Shown: in pieces, positions 42,944 to 51,673 of the stretch | Position numbering within the stretch: the stretch's first letter is position 1 | Layout of the letters: each line of letters begins with the position of its first letter | From: Lachnospiraceae bacterium NK4A179 | Lineage (GTDB): Bacteria > Bacillota > Clostridia > Lachnospirales > Lachnospiraceae | Assembly: GCA_000421045.1 (NCBI GenBank) | Contig: ATWC01000008.1 | Location: forward strand, 1-64,000 | DNA length: 64,000 nt | Direction: 5' to 3' | Made by a program: the position numbers and the translations under genes | Notes under the pieces: generated by a model | The model's input: the letters and a program-made list of their open reading frames with translations, nothing else | Told to the model about the DNA's origin: nothing | Database searches by the model: none

Positions 42944-44110
42944 ATGGGTGAGATACTTGAAAATCTGCTGAACCAGATGGCGTTCATGAACCCTGATTTC
43001 TCGTATAAGAATGTGATCATGATCGCTGTAGCTCTTCTCCTTATGTATCTTGCTATCCGTCATGATTTTGAACCGCTTTTGCTTGTGCCTATCTCTTTCG
43101 GCATGCTGCTGGTCAATATCTATCCGGATATCATGTTGAGCATAGAGGATTCCCCGAATGGTGTCGGCGGATTGCTTTATTATTTCTATATGCTTGATGA
43201 GTGGGCTATATTGCCGTCACTTATCTTTATGGGTGTAGGCGCGATGACCGATTTCGGTCCGCTTATTGCCAACCCTAAGAGCTTCCTTTTGGGAGCTGCT
43301 GCTCAGTTTGGTATTTTTGCAGCTTACTTCGGTGCTCTTTTTGCCGGAGCTATGGGCTGGGCTGATTTCAATGACAAGGCTGCCGCTGCGATTTCCATCA
43401 TCGGAGGAGCAGACGGACCTACATCTATTTTCCTTGCAGGTAAGCTTGGTCAGACAAAATACTTAGGACCTATCGCAGTTGCGGCATATTCATATATGTC
43501 ACTGGTTCCTATCATTCAGCCTCCTATCATGAAGCTTTTTACCACTAAGAAGGAAAGAGCTATAAAGATGGGACAGTTAAGACCTGTTACAAAGCTTGAG
43601 AAGATCCTTTTCCCGATCATCATCACTATTGTAGTAAGCTTTGTTCTTCCTACAACAGCTCCTCTTGTAGGTATGCTGATGCTCGGAAACCTCTTCCGTG
43701 AGTCAGGAGTTGTCAGACAGCTCACAGAAACAGCATCAAATGCTCTTATGTACATTGTTGTTATCATTCTCGGTACATCCGTAGGTGCTACAACAAGTGC
43801 TGAGGCATTCCTTAACACAGACACACTGTTCATCGTTATCCTCGGTCTTGTGGCATTCGCATTCGGAACCATGGCCGGTGTACTTTTCGGAAAGATCATG
43901 TGTGTTGCAACCGGCGGTAAGGTTAATCCGCTTATCGGATCGGCCGGAGTTTCCGCAGTGCCTATGGCTGCCCGTGTTTCACAGAGAGTCGGAGCTGAGG
44001 CAGATCCTACAAACTTCCTTCTCATGCATGCTATGGGACCGAACGTTGCAGGCGTTATCGGTACAGCAGTTGCTGCCGGTACATTTATGGCTATATTCGG
44101 TGTCTTCTAA
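42944..44110 (+). CDS. Na+-transporting decarboxylase beta subunit (OadB/MmdB/GcdB)
   Basis: Membrane pump subunit of 388 residues with about nine to ten hydrophobic helices. It decarboxylates carboxybiotin and exports Na+. Conserved blocks are MGVGAMTDFGPLIANPK, AAISIIGGADGPTSIFLAGKLG (with the Asp essential for Na+ in GGADGPT) and, in the C half, GSAGVSAVPMAARVSQ and LLMHAMGPNVAGVIG. AGGAGG precedes the start. Its neighbours supply both carboxyltransferases and the biotin carrier. Confidence 0.92.
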   Translation: MGEILENLLNQMAFMNPDFSYKNVIMIAVALLLMYLAIRHDFEPLLLVPISFGMLLVNIYPDIMLSIEDSPNGVGGLLYYFYMLDEWAILPSLIFMGVGAMTDFGPLIANPKSFLLGAAAQFGIFAAYFGALFAGAMGWADFNDKAAAAISIIGGADGPTSIFLAGKLGQTKYLGPIAVAAYSYMSLVPIIQPPIMKLFTTKKERAIKMGQLRPVTKLEKILFPIIITIVVSFVLPTTAPLVGMLMLGNLFRESGVVRQLTETASNALMYIVVIILGTSVGATTSAEAFLNTDTLFIVILGLVAFAFGTMAGVLFGKIMCVATGGKVNPLIGSAGVSAVPMAARVSQRVGAEADPTNFLLMHAMGPNVAGVIGTAVAAGTFMAIFGVF

Positions 44111-44167
44111 AGAGAAGGTGCCTACTTAAAGTCAGATCAATCATCAAATTAACAGGAGGAATTAATA

Positions 44168-45604
44168 ATGGCTGATACAGCAAAAAAGCCTGTAGGGATA
44201 ACAGAGACTGTCCTTCGTGATGCACATCAGTCCCTGATAGCTACAAGAATGCCGACAGAAGAGATGCTTCCTATTCTGGACAAGCTCGACAAGGTTGGTT
44301 ATCACTCAATTGAGTGCTGGGGAGGTGCTACATTCGATGCATCACTCCGTTTCCTTAAGGAAGATCCCTGGGAAAGACTCAGAAAGCTTCGTGACGGTCT
44401 TAAGAATACAAAGACACAGATGCTTTTCAGAGGTCAGAATATCTTAGGTTATCGTCCTTATGCTGATGACGTGGTTTATGCTTTCGTTGAGAAGTCTATT
44501 TCTAACGGTATTGATATAATACGTATCTTTGACTGCTTAAACGATATCAGAAACCTTCAGGCAGCGGTAGATGCTACAAACAAGATCAAAAAGCAGGAAG
44601 GCAGAGGAGAGGCACAGGTTGCTCTTTCTTATACACTTGGTGATGCCTATACACTTGATTACTGGGCAGACATGGCTAAGAAGATCGAGGAAATGGGTGC
44701 TGATTCTATCTGCATAAAGGATATGGCAGGACTTCTTCTTCCTTACAAGGCTGCAGAGCTTATTAAATCCATGAAGGAGAATACAAAGCTTCCTATCCAG
44801 CTTCATACTCATTACACATCAGGTGTTGCATCAATGACATACTTAAAGGCTGTTGAGGCCGGTGTTGATGTTATTGACTGTGCTATAAGCCCGTTTGCAA
44901 TGGGAACCAGCCAGCCCGCTACTGAGGTTATGGTTGAGACCTTCAAGGGTACGCCTTATGACACAGGCTATGACCAGAATCTCCTTGCCGAGATCGCTAA
45001 CTACTTTGCACCTTATCGTGAGGAGTGCTTAAAGAGCGGTCTTATGAGCACAAAGGTTCTTGGTGTTAATATCAAGACTCTTCTTTATCAGGTTCCCGGC
45101 GGAATGCTTTCAAACATGGTATCCCAGCTTAAGGAACAGCATGCTGAAGACAAGTTCCAGGAAGTGCTTGAGGAAATCCCCAGAGTTCGTAAGGACTGCG
45201 GTGAGCCCCCTCTTGTTACACCTTCTTCACAGATCGTCGGAACACAGGCTATCTTCAATGTCCTTATGGGCGAGCGTTACAAGATGGCTACAGGCGAGTT
45301 CAAGGATCTGCTTCGTGGTAATTACGGCCAGACCGTTAAGCCTATGAACCAGGAGATCATCGATAAGGTTATCCCCGGTGAGAAGAGATCCACTGCACGT
45401 TCTGCAGAAGCTACCGGACGTACAGAACCCGAGCTTCCTACACTTGAGTCAGAGATGAAGCAGTACAAGCAGCAGGAAGAGGATGTGCTTTCATATGCAC
45501 TCTTCCCTCAGGTTGCTACAGACTTCTTCAAATATCGTGAAGCCCAGCAGACAAAGATGGATGCCAAGAAGGCAGATGCTGATAACAAGGCATATCCTGT
45601 CTGA
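44168..45604 (+). CDS. Pyruvate/oxaloacetate carboxyltransferase subunit (OadA / transcarboxylase-5S type)
   Basis: A 478-residue TIM-barrel carboxyltransferase. The start ITETVLRDAHQSLIATRM, ECWGGATFDASLRFL, the carboxylated-Lys region DSICIKDMAGLL and the metal-binding LHTHYTSG are diagnostic of the pyruvate carboxylase/OadA family. It lacks the C-terminal biotin domain of enterobacterial OadA, so it relies on the separate carrier at 42541. It should interconvert oxaloacetate and pyruvate with carboxybiotin. CAGGAGG precedes the ATG. It ends the cluster before a strong terminator. Confidence 0.92.
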   Translation: MADTAKKPVGITETVLRDAHQSLIATRMPTEEMLPILDKLDKVGYHSIECWGGATFDASLRFLKEDPWERLRKLRDGLKNTKTQMLFRGQNILGYRPYADDVVYAFVEKSISNGIDIIRIFDCLNDIRNLQAAVDATNKIKKQEGRGEAQVALSYTLGDAYTLDYWADMAKKIEEMGADSICIKDMAGLLLPYKAAELIKSMKENTKLPIQLHTHYTSGVASMTYLKAVEAGVDVIDCAISPFAMGTSQPATEVMVETFKGTPYDTGYDQNLLAEIANYFAPYREECLKSGLMSTKVLGVNIKTLLYQVPGGMLSNMVSQLKEQHAEDKFQEVLEEIPRVRKDCGEPPLVTPSSQIVGTQAIFNVLMGERYKMATGEFKDLLRGNYGQTVKPMNQEIIDKVIPGEKRSTARSAEATGRTEPELPTLESEMKQYKQQEEDVLSYALFPQVATDFFKYREAQQTKMDAKKADADNKAYPV

Positions 45605-45632
45605 ATAGACTTTCACATCTGAAAGAACATCT

Positions 45633-45665
45633 CACCCGCAGGAATTTCCCTGCGGGTGTTTTTAT
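45633..45665 (+). terminator. Terminator after the decarboxylase cluster
   Basis: CACCCGCAGG (45633-45642) pairs perfectly with CCTGCGGGTG (45649-45658), followed by TTTTTATTT. Confidence 0.95.
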
Positions 45666-45767
45666 TTGATGTGCTGCATTTTTGCATTGTGTTGCAGAGT
45701 TTAGAATACGGCGCGTCCTGTCCGCGATAACTGTTTACAACTTTGTTCAGTCTTAACCACTGTTTTG

Positions 45768-45776
45768 TGATAGAAT
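45768..45776 (+). promoter_or_regulatory. Extended -10 promoter of the rpiR-flavoprotein pair
   Basis: TGATAGAAT (45768-45776), within the longer string TTTTGTGATAGAAT; TTTGTGATAGAAT is shared with the promoter at 9485. Confidence 0.65.
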
Positions 45777-45814
45777 GCATAACAGTACGTATTTGAAATG
45801 AGCAGGAGATTTTT

Positions 45815-46678
45815 ATGATAGAAGAGATCAATGATGCCTATAAGGATATGAGTAAGTCACAGCGTAAGATCGCTGATTATATTCTGGAGCATCAGGAAAA
45901 TGCACCTTTTCTTACGGCTGCAAAGCTCGGTGCCGAATGCGGTATCAGCGAGTCAACGGTGGTGCGTTTTGCCATGATGATGGGATATGAAGGTTACAGT
46001 GATTTTCAGAGAGCGCTGGCAAATGATATACAGCAGAAGCTGATCAATAAGACTGAATCCAGGACTACCCATTACAGGGAGAATAAGAATGAGATACTTA
46101 AGAGCGTTTTGGTTACGGATGCTCAGAATATAGTTGATACGATACATCTGGTCGATTCAGCTTCTTATGATATGGCACTTGATCTCATTATGAAGGCGAG
46201 AAATGTATATGTTGTAGGTATCAGAACGTGTGCTCCTCTTGCATCATATCTTGGCTTTTATCTCAATATGATCAGGTCTGATGTTAAGGTCATCGACAGC
46301 ATGAATATCAATGAGATATATGAGCAGCTTTTCTGGCTCGATCATGAAGATCTGCTGATAGGTATCAGTTTCCCGAGATATTCCATGAGAACACTTAAGG
46401 CAATGGAATATGCAAATGAGAAACGTGCAAGCCTCATAGCTGTAACGGATTCGGAATATTCACCCATGAATATGTATTCCACATGCAGTCTGTGGGCAAA
46501 GTCAGATATGATAACCATTGCAGATTCGCTTGTTGCACCAATGAGTATCATCAATGCGCTGGTGGTCGGTCTTTATATAAGAAATGAGAACAGCGTCCGT
46601 GATAATCTCGGACGTATGGAGGATCTCTGGAATAATCTTCAGACATACAGAGGAGATGAATTCACTGATGGAGTATGA
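45815..46678 (+). CDS. MurR/RpiR family transcriptional regulator
   Basis: A 287-residue regulator. The N-terminal HTH_6 domain (about 1-77) has MSKSQRKIADYIL, FLTAAKLGAECGISESTVVRFAMMMGY and the GYSDFQRAL helix. The C-terminal SIS domain (about 125-250) would bind a phosphosugar as effector: VYVVGIRTCAPLASYLGFYL and GISFPRYSMRTLKAMEYA. Targets are unknown; no sugar genes adjoin. GCAGGAG lies before the ATG. It overlaps the downstream flavoprotein gene by 11 bases. Confidence 0.88.
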   Translation: MIEEINDAYKDMSKSQRKIADYILEHQENAPFLTAAKLGAECGISESTVVRFAMMMGYEGYSDFQRALANDIQQKLINKTESRTTHYRENKNEILKSVLVTDAQNIVDTIHLVDSASYDMALDLIMKARNVYVVGIRTCAPLASYLGFYLNMIRSDVKVIDSMNINEIYEQLFWLDHEDLLIGISFPRYSMRTLKAMEYANEKRASLIAVTDSEYSPMNMYSTCSLWAKSDMITIADSLVAPMSIINALVVGLYIRNENSVRDNLGRMEDLWNNLQTYRGDEFTDGV

Positions 46679-48041
46679 TGTTGCAGTTATAGGCGGCGGT
46701 GCTGCCGGGATGATGGCGGCTATAACTGCAGCGCAGGCAGGTGCTCATACTGTTCTGATCGAAGGCGGTGAACGTCTGGGAAAAAAACTATTTATCACAG
46801 GCAAGGGAAGATGCAATCTTACTAATGCCTGCGATACTGCAGAGTTCTTTGATCATGTAAATGCCAATCCAAGATTTCTATACAGTCCCATATATGATTT
46901 TGATGCGGCTGCAGTGATGCAGTTTGTTGAATCACTCGGATGCCCGTTAAAAACGGAACGCGGAGAACGTGTTTTTCCGGTCAGCGACAGATCGGCAGAT
47001 GTTATCAATGCTCTTGAAAGAGCTTTAAGAAAATATGGCGTTGATGTAAAGAAAAACACTAAGGCTGCAGGATTGTTAAGAGAAAGTGCTGCAGAAGAAA
47101 ATCCCAAAAAGTACAGAGTGACGGGCGTATTTTTAGATAACGGTGATAAGATAAGCGCAAAGGCTGTCATTGCGGCAACAGGTGGTGTATCGTATTCGAG
47201 TACGGGTTCTGACGGATCTTTTTTTCAGAGCCTTATGACGCTTGGGCATACTGTAACAGCGCTCCATCCGGCACTTGTTCCGCTTGTCTTAAAAGAGGAA
47301 ACAGCCTCGCAGATGATGGGGCTTTCGCTTAAAAATGTAAGCGTAACTTTAAAATGCGAAAAAAAGAAGTATAAGGAAGGTCCGGGAGAAATGCTTTTTA
47401 CTCATTTTGGCGTAAGCGGTCCTCTTATACTTACTCTTTCTTCTATATACAGCAGGAATTACGGCGGCAGATCGAACATGCTGACTGAAAGCTTCAGTAT
47501 AAAGAAGGAATATGCAAAAAAGTTTGATAAGGAAAACGATTTCGGACATAACCTAAAGAATTATGTTGAAGGGAAAGAGGCTGATCTGTATATAGATCTA
47601 AAGCCCGGCATGACAGAAGAGGAGATCGATGCAAGACTTATCCGTGAGATCTCTGAAAACAGAAAAAAGAATTATTCCAATCTGATATCTTCTTTTGTTC
47701 CCGGACAGATGAAGGACGTGTTTCCGATCATAGCCGGGATCGATCCGTCAAAGAAAGCTGATCAGATTTCCAGAGAAGAGCGCAGGATCACGGCAGAAAC
47801 TCTTAAAAAGATGCATTTTACCGTGATCGGTACAAGAGATTTTAATGAGGCTATAGTTACAAGCGGCGGGATCAATGTGAAGGAAGTGGATCCTTCAACT
47901 ATGCAGTCCAAGCTTGCAGATGGTCTTTATATATGCGGGGAGATGCTTGATACTGATGCACAGACAGGCGGATATAATCTGCAGACGGCCTGGTCGACCG
48001 GACATTTGGCCGGCTTGTGTGCAGCAGGTGCAGATATGTGA
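46668..48041 (+). CDS. HI0933/BaiN-type NAD(P)/FAD-dependent oxidoreductase
   Basis: A 457-residue flavoprotein of the HI0933 family. The FAD-binding GGGAAGMMAAITAAQAG is at the very N-terminus, followed by LGKKLFITGKGRCNLTN, a family hallmark, and near the end GLYICGEMLDTDAQTGGYNLQ and the final AWSTGHLAG. Substrates of most members are unknown; some reduce bile-acid or other enones. The frame extends 28 codons upstream, but the ATG at 46668 gives the standard start (MEYDVAVIGGG). AGAGGAGA (46650-46656) is its ribosome site, inside rpiR. Confidence 0.88.
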   Translation: MEYDVAVIGGGAAGMMAAITAAQAGAHTVLIEGGERLGKKLFITGKGRCNLTNACDTAEFFDHVNANPRFLYSPIYDFDAAAVMQFVESLGCPLKTERGERVFPVSDRSADVINALERALRKYGVDVKKNTKAAGLLRESAAEENPKKYRVTGVFLDNGDKISAKAVIAATGGVSYSSTGSDGSFFQSLMTLGHTVTALHPALVPLVLKEETASQMMGLSLKNVSVTLKCEKKKYKEGPGEMLFTHFGVSGPLILTLSSIYSRNYGGRSNMLTESFSIKKEYAKKFDKENDFGHNLKNYVEGKEADLYIDLKPGMTEEEIDARLIREISENRKKNYSNLISSFVPGQMKDVFPIIAGIDPSKKADQISREERRITAETLKKMHFTVIGTRDFNEAIVTSGGINVKEVDPSTMQSKLADGLYICGEMLDTDAQTGGYNLQTAWSTGHLAGLCAAGADM

Positions 48042-48058
48042 ATGATGTACGGGAATAT

Positions 48059-48088
48059 TGATCGTAACTGATCATAACTGATCATATC
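48059..48088 (+). repeat. Three tandem 10-bp repeats (TGATCATAAC)
   Basis: TGATCGTAAC (48059-48068), TGATCATAAC (48069-48078) and TGATCATATC (48079-48088) are head to tail, one helical turn each, and a fourth GATCAT lies at about 48092. They sit in the AT-rich 157-base gap before cmk, which otherwise shows only a purine-rich tract and the cmk ribosome site. Confidence 0.6.
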
Positions 48089-48198
48089 CAAGATCATGAA
48101 AATATAGAAAAAGAATAAGAGAATATAGATAATATACATCTTAGAATAAAGAAAAAAATTAAGGGATAATGAAGATAATTCCGGAAGGAGACAGGTAA

Positions 48199-48879
48199 AT
48201 GTCAGAAAAAGTATTTGCGGTAGCTATCGACGGACCTGCAGGAGCAGGCAAGAGCACAATAGCCAAGGAACTTTCAAAGAAGCTTGGCGTTATCTATGTT
48301 GATACAGGCGCTATGTATCGTGCAATGGCTCTGTTTCTGATAAGACAGGGAATAAAGAGCAGCGAGACAGAGGAGATAAGCCAAAAATGTGAAGAAGCGG
48401 ATATCTCTATCTCTTTTGAAAACGGTCAGCAGGTGGTGACCTTAAACGGAGAAAACGTTAACGGCCTTATCCGTACCGAAGAGGTAGGAAACATGGCGAG
48501 CGCATCAAGTCCTAATCCTGATGTGAGAAAGAAACTTGTGGCTCTTCAGCGAAAACTTGCTTCCGAAAAAAGCGTAGTTATGGATGGCAGGGATATCGGA
48601 ACGGTAGTGCTTCCGAACGCAAAGGTTAAGATCTATCTTACCGCATCATCAGCTGTACGAGCTAAAAGAAGATACGATGAACTTACTGCTAAGGGCGAGA
48701 GCTGCGATATAGAAAAGATAGAAGCTGATATAATCGAACGTGACCACAGGGATATGACAAGAGAAATATCCCCCCTCAGACAGGCAGATGATGCAGTGCT
48801 CGTTGATACTTCCGATATGAGTATTGCGGAAGTTCAGGAAAGACTTCTTAACATCTGCAGAGAAAAAGGCTGCATTTAA
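48199..48879 (+). CDS. cmk: (d)CMP kinase
   Basis: Phosphorylates CMP and dCMP with ATP. The 226-residue protein opens with the P-loop DGPAGAGKSTIAKEL, followed by YVDTGAMYRAMAL, the NMP-binding DGRDIGTVVLPNA and the LID RRYDELTAKG with ERDHRDMTRE. GAAGGAGA precedes the ATG. It runs into ispH after 10 bases. The cmk-ispH-rpsA order is a common Clostridial arrangement. Confidence 0.95.
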   Translation: MSEKVFAVAIDGPAGAGKSTIAKELSKKLGVIYVDTGAMYRAMALFLIRQGIKSSETEEISQKCEEADISISFENGQQVVTLNGENVNGLIRTEEVGNMASASSPNPDVRKKLVALQRKLASEKSVVMDGRDIGTVVLPNAKVKIYLTASSAVRAKRRYDELTAKGESCDIEKIEADIIERDHRDMTREISPLRQADDAVLVDTSDMSIAEVQERLLNICREKGCI

Positions 48880-48889
48880 GGAGAGATCG

Positions 48890-49738
48890 ATGGCAAAGGT
48901 TATCACAGCAAAAACTGCGGGTTTCTGTTTCGGAGTAAAAAGGGCAGTGGATAAGGCTTTTGAATTGTCCGAGAGCGGAGGCGAGATCTATACCTTCGGA
49001 CCTGTTATACATAATGACGAAGTGGTTGGCAAACTTAAGGAAAAAGGCGTTAAAGTCCTTAATACGGAAGAGGAACTTGCTGCCGTGAAGTCCGGCACTG
49101 TTATACTCAGGTCGCATGGTGTATCAAGACATATTATAGAGCTTCTTGAAAGTAATGGGATCGATTATGTTGATGTTACCTGTCCGTTTGTGAAACGCAT
49201 CCATGACATTGTGGACAAAGAAAGCCTGACCAGACAGATCATTATAGTAGGAAATCCCGATCATCCCGAGGTGCAGGGCATTATGGGATGGTGCAGGAGC
49301 AAAACTCATGTGATCAGAGATGTGGCTGATGCCGCTGATTTTAAAGGAGAAGAAGGGGTATCTTACTGTCTTGTGAGCCAGACTACCTTCAACTATAAGA
49401 AATTTGAAGAAATTGTTGAAATCTTAAATGAAAAATTGTACAATACCCTTATTGTGAATACTATCTGCAATGCGACAGAAAAGCATCAGGCGGAAGCACG
49501 TGAAATTGCGTCGATGGTTGACACGATGATCGTTATCGGTGATGTTAAGAGTTCCAACAGCAGAAAACTCTTTGAGATATGCAGGGAACAGTGTGACCAG
49601 ACTTATTTCATTCAGACTCTGAAGGATCTCAGACTTCCGGGGGGCACATCAGTCGGTTCGGTAGGAATTACAGCGGGGGCTTCCACCCCGAATAATATTA
49701 TTGAGGAGGTTCAAAATTATGTCCGAGATGACATTTGA
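48890..49738 (+). CDS. ispH: 4-hydroxy-3-methylbut-2-enyl diphosphate reductase
   Basis: Last step of the MEP isoprenoid pathway, an Fe-S enzyme giving IPP and DMAPP. The 282-residue protein has the three cluster cysteines in AGFCFGVKRAV, VDVTCPFVKRIH and VNTICNATEKHQ, plus substrate-binding HSNSRK-type residues (KSSNSRKLFEIC) and GITAGASTPN. The frame opens 22 codons upstream, but AAGGAGAGA (48878-48886) points to the ATG at 48890. Its last 20 bases overlap the S1-domain gene. In many Clostridia the two are one fused protein. Confidence 0.95.
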   Translation: MAKVITAKTAGFCFGVKRAVDKAFELSESGGEIYTFGPVIHNDEVVGKLKEKGVKVLNTEEELAAVKSGTVILRSHGVSRHIIELLESNGIDYVDVTCPFVKRIHDIVDKESLTRQIIIVGNPDHPEVQGIMGWCRSKTHVIRDVADAADFKGEEGVSYCLVSQTTFNYKKFEEIVEILNEKLYNTLIVNTICNATEKHQAEAREIASMVDTMIVIGDVKSSNSRKLFEICREQCDQTYFIQTLKDLRLPGGTSVGSVGITAGASTPNNIIEEVQNYVRDDI

Positions 49739-50825
49739 ACAGATGCTGGAAGATTCTTTTAAAAATATCCATTCAGGGGATATCCTTGACGGAACCGTGA
49801 TCTCCGTTACACCGACTGAGATAGCTGTTAACATCGGGTACAAGTCCGACGGTATCGTAACAAAAAGCGAGTATTCAAACGATGCATCTATCGATCTTAC
49901 AGAGGCAGTAAAGGCCGGAGATACTATCACAGTTAAGGTTCTTAAGCTTAACGATGGTGATGGTCAGGTCGTTCTTTCTCACAAGAGGATCGCTTCAGAA
50001 AAGGTAAGCAAGGTTCTTGAGGATGCTTTCAATGAGCATACAGTTCTCAAGGCTAAGGTATCAGAGGTTGTTAAGGGTGGTCTTGTTGCTACAGTTGATG
50101 AGGTTCCCGTATTCATCCCTGCAAGCCTTGCTTCAGATACATTTACCAAGAATCTTAACGTATTCGCTGACAAGGAGATCGAGTTCTACATGAGCGAGTT
50201 CAATCCTTCAAAGCGCAGATATATCGGTGATTGCAAGACACTTCTTAAAGAGCGCAGAGATGCAGCTAAGGAAGATGCTCTTCAGAAGATCAAGGAAGGC
50301 GATGTTGTTGAAGGCGTTGTAAAGAACGTTACAAGCTTTGGTGCTTTCGTTGATATCGGAGGAATCGACGGACTTCTTCATATCTCAGAGATGAGCTGGG
50401 GTCGTATCGACTATCCTCAGAACGTTTACAAGAAAGGCGATACCGTTAAGGTTATCGTTAAGGAGATAAAGGGCGATAAGATCGCACTTTCAGCTAAGTT
50501 CGATGAGAACAACCCCTGGCTTGGTGCTGAGGAGAAGTTCCCTGTAGGAGCTGTTGTAAAGGGCAAGGTTGCCAGAATGACTGACTTCGGTGCATTCGTA
50601 CAGCTTTCTGAAGGTGTTGATGCACTTCTTCATGTATCACAGATCAGCCGCAAGCGTATCGAGAAGCCTTCTGATGCACTTTCAGTAGGTGATGAGATCG
50701 AGGCTAAGATCGTTGACGTTAATATTTCCGAGCATAAGATCTCTCTTTCAATGAAAGAGCTTATGGCTGAGGAAGATGAAGCTGAGGAAGTTCCTCAGGA
50801 AGGTGCGGATCAGGCGAATGAGTGA
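49719..50825 (+). CDS. S1 RNA-binding domain protein (RpsA-like)
   Basis: A 368-residue protein with four S1 repeats at about 16-84, 101-165, 188-256 and 273-342. The last two are the clearest (VVEGVVKNVTSFGAFVDIGG and AVVKGKVARMTDFGAFVQLS). The short acidic tail is followed directly by cheR. It resembles the Firmicute S1 homologue that supports translation, here with fewer repeats than the six of E. coli. TTGAGGAGG (49701-49709) sets the start at 49719, inside the end of ispH. Confidence 0.88.
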   Translation: MSEMTFEQMLEDSFKNIHSGDILDGTVISVTPTEIAVNIGYKSDGIVTKSEYSNDASIDLTEAVKAGDTITVKVLKLNDGDGQVVLSHKRIASEKVSKVLEDAFNEHTVLKAKVSEVVKGGLVATVDEVPVFIPASLASDTFTKNLNVFADKEIEFYMSEFNPSKRRYIGDCKTLLKERRDAAKEDALQKIKEGDVVEGVVKNVTSFGAFVDIGGIDGLLHISEMSWGRIDYPQNVYKKGDTVKVIVKEIKGDKIALSAKFDENNPWLGAEEKFPVGAVVKGKVARMTDFGAFVQLSEGVDALLHVSQISRKRIEKPSDALSVGDEIEAKIVDVNISEHKISLSMKELMAEEDEAEEVPQEGADQANE

Positions 50826-51603
50826 TGTCGGTACTGATTACGAATATCTGAAGAAAAAGATACTTGCGATCACCGGCGTTGACTTAAATGCATACAAAGA
50901 AAACCAGATGAAGCGCCGTCTGGATACACTTATCAGGAAGCACGGGTTCAAGGATTATGTTGAATACTGTGAATGCGTGCGGACTGATAAGGACATAAAG
51001 GAAGAATTTCTCGGATACATGACTATAAATGTATCCGAGTTTTATAGAAACCCCGATCAGTGGGAGTTCCTGGATAAGACAGTTATCCCGGAACTCATTA
51101 AAAGATTCGGAAAGAATCTGAAGATCTGGTCAGCTGCCTGTTCTACAGGCGATGAACCATATTCTCTGGTCATGGCGCTGTCACGGCATTTACCTCTTAA
51201 TATGATTAAGATCTATGCCACGGATATTGATAATCAGATCCTTGCGCAGGCAAAGAATGGAATATACTCAGACAAATCTATAAAAGGTGTTCCTGCGGAT
51301 CTTCTTGAAAAGTATTTTGAGAAGGTTGGTACATCATATAAGATCAAGGATGAGATCAAATCAAGGGTTGAGTTTAAACAGGCCAATCTTCTTGATAATA
51401 ACTATCCTAAGGGTTTTAATATGATAGTTTGCAGGAATGTGCTTATATATTTTACTGAAGAAGCCAAGGATAATGTTTTCAGACGTTTCCATGACTCACT
51501 TGTTCCAAACGGTGTGCTGTTTATAGGAAGCACTGAACAGATAGTCAATTACAGAGATCTGGATTATTCCAGAAAGAATTCTTTCTTCTATGAAAGAAAT
51601 TGA
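50818..51603 (+). CDS. cheR: CheR-type protein-glutamate O-methyltransferase
   Basis: A 261-residue SAM-dependent methyltransferase that methylates chemoreceptor glutamates. The N-terminal helical domain (about 5-75, MKRRLDTLIRKHGFKDYVEY) is followed by the methyltransferase core: FYRNPDQWEFL, WSAACSTGDEPYSLVMAL (SAM loop) and FNMIVCRNVLIYFTEEAKD. The start overlaps the S1 gene stop by eight bases. No other chemotaxis gene (cheA, cheB, receptors) is in the window, so the coupling with ispH and S1 is odd. A bidirectional terminator follows. Confidence 0.9.
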   Translation: MSDVGTDYEYLKKKILAITGVDLNAYKENQMKRRLDTLIRKHGFKDYVEYCECVRTDKDIKEEFLGYMTINVSEFYRNPDQWEFLDKTVIPELIKRFGKNLKIWSAACSTGDEPYSLVMALSRHLPLNMIKIYATDIDNQILAQAKNGIYSDKSIKGVPADLLEKYFEKVGTSYKIKDEIKSRVEFKQANLLDNNYPKGFNMIVCRNVLIYFTEEAKDNVFRRFHDSLVPNGVLFIGSTEQIVNYRDLDYSRKNSFFYERN

Positions 51604-51626
51604 TCTGATTCATTTAATAAAATAAT

Positions 51627-51667
51627 AAAGCACCATAAGATTTATTGATCTTAATGGTGCTTTTTTA
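51627..51667 (+). terminator. Bidirectional terminator between cheR and the exonuclease gene
   Basis: AAAGCACCAT (51627-51636) pairs with ATGGTGCTTT (51654-51663), and the stem extends through AAGAT/ATCTT inside. T tract on the + strand at 51661-51666; on the minus strand the run of T opposite 51618-51629 is shorter. It can serve both convergent genes. Confidence 0.9.
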
Positions 51668-51673
51668 GTTGAT

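Noticed and set aside
45613-45831. Minus-strand frame of 72 codons in the gap before rpiR
   Set aside because: It crosses the strong terminator at 45633-45665 and has no ribosome site.
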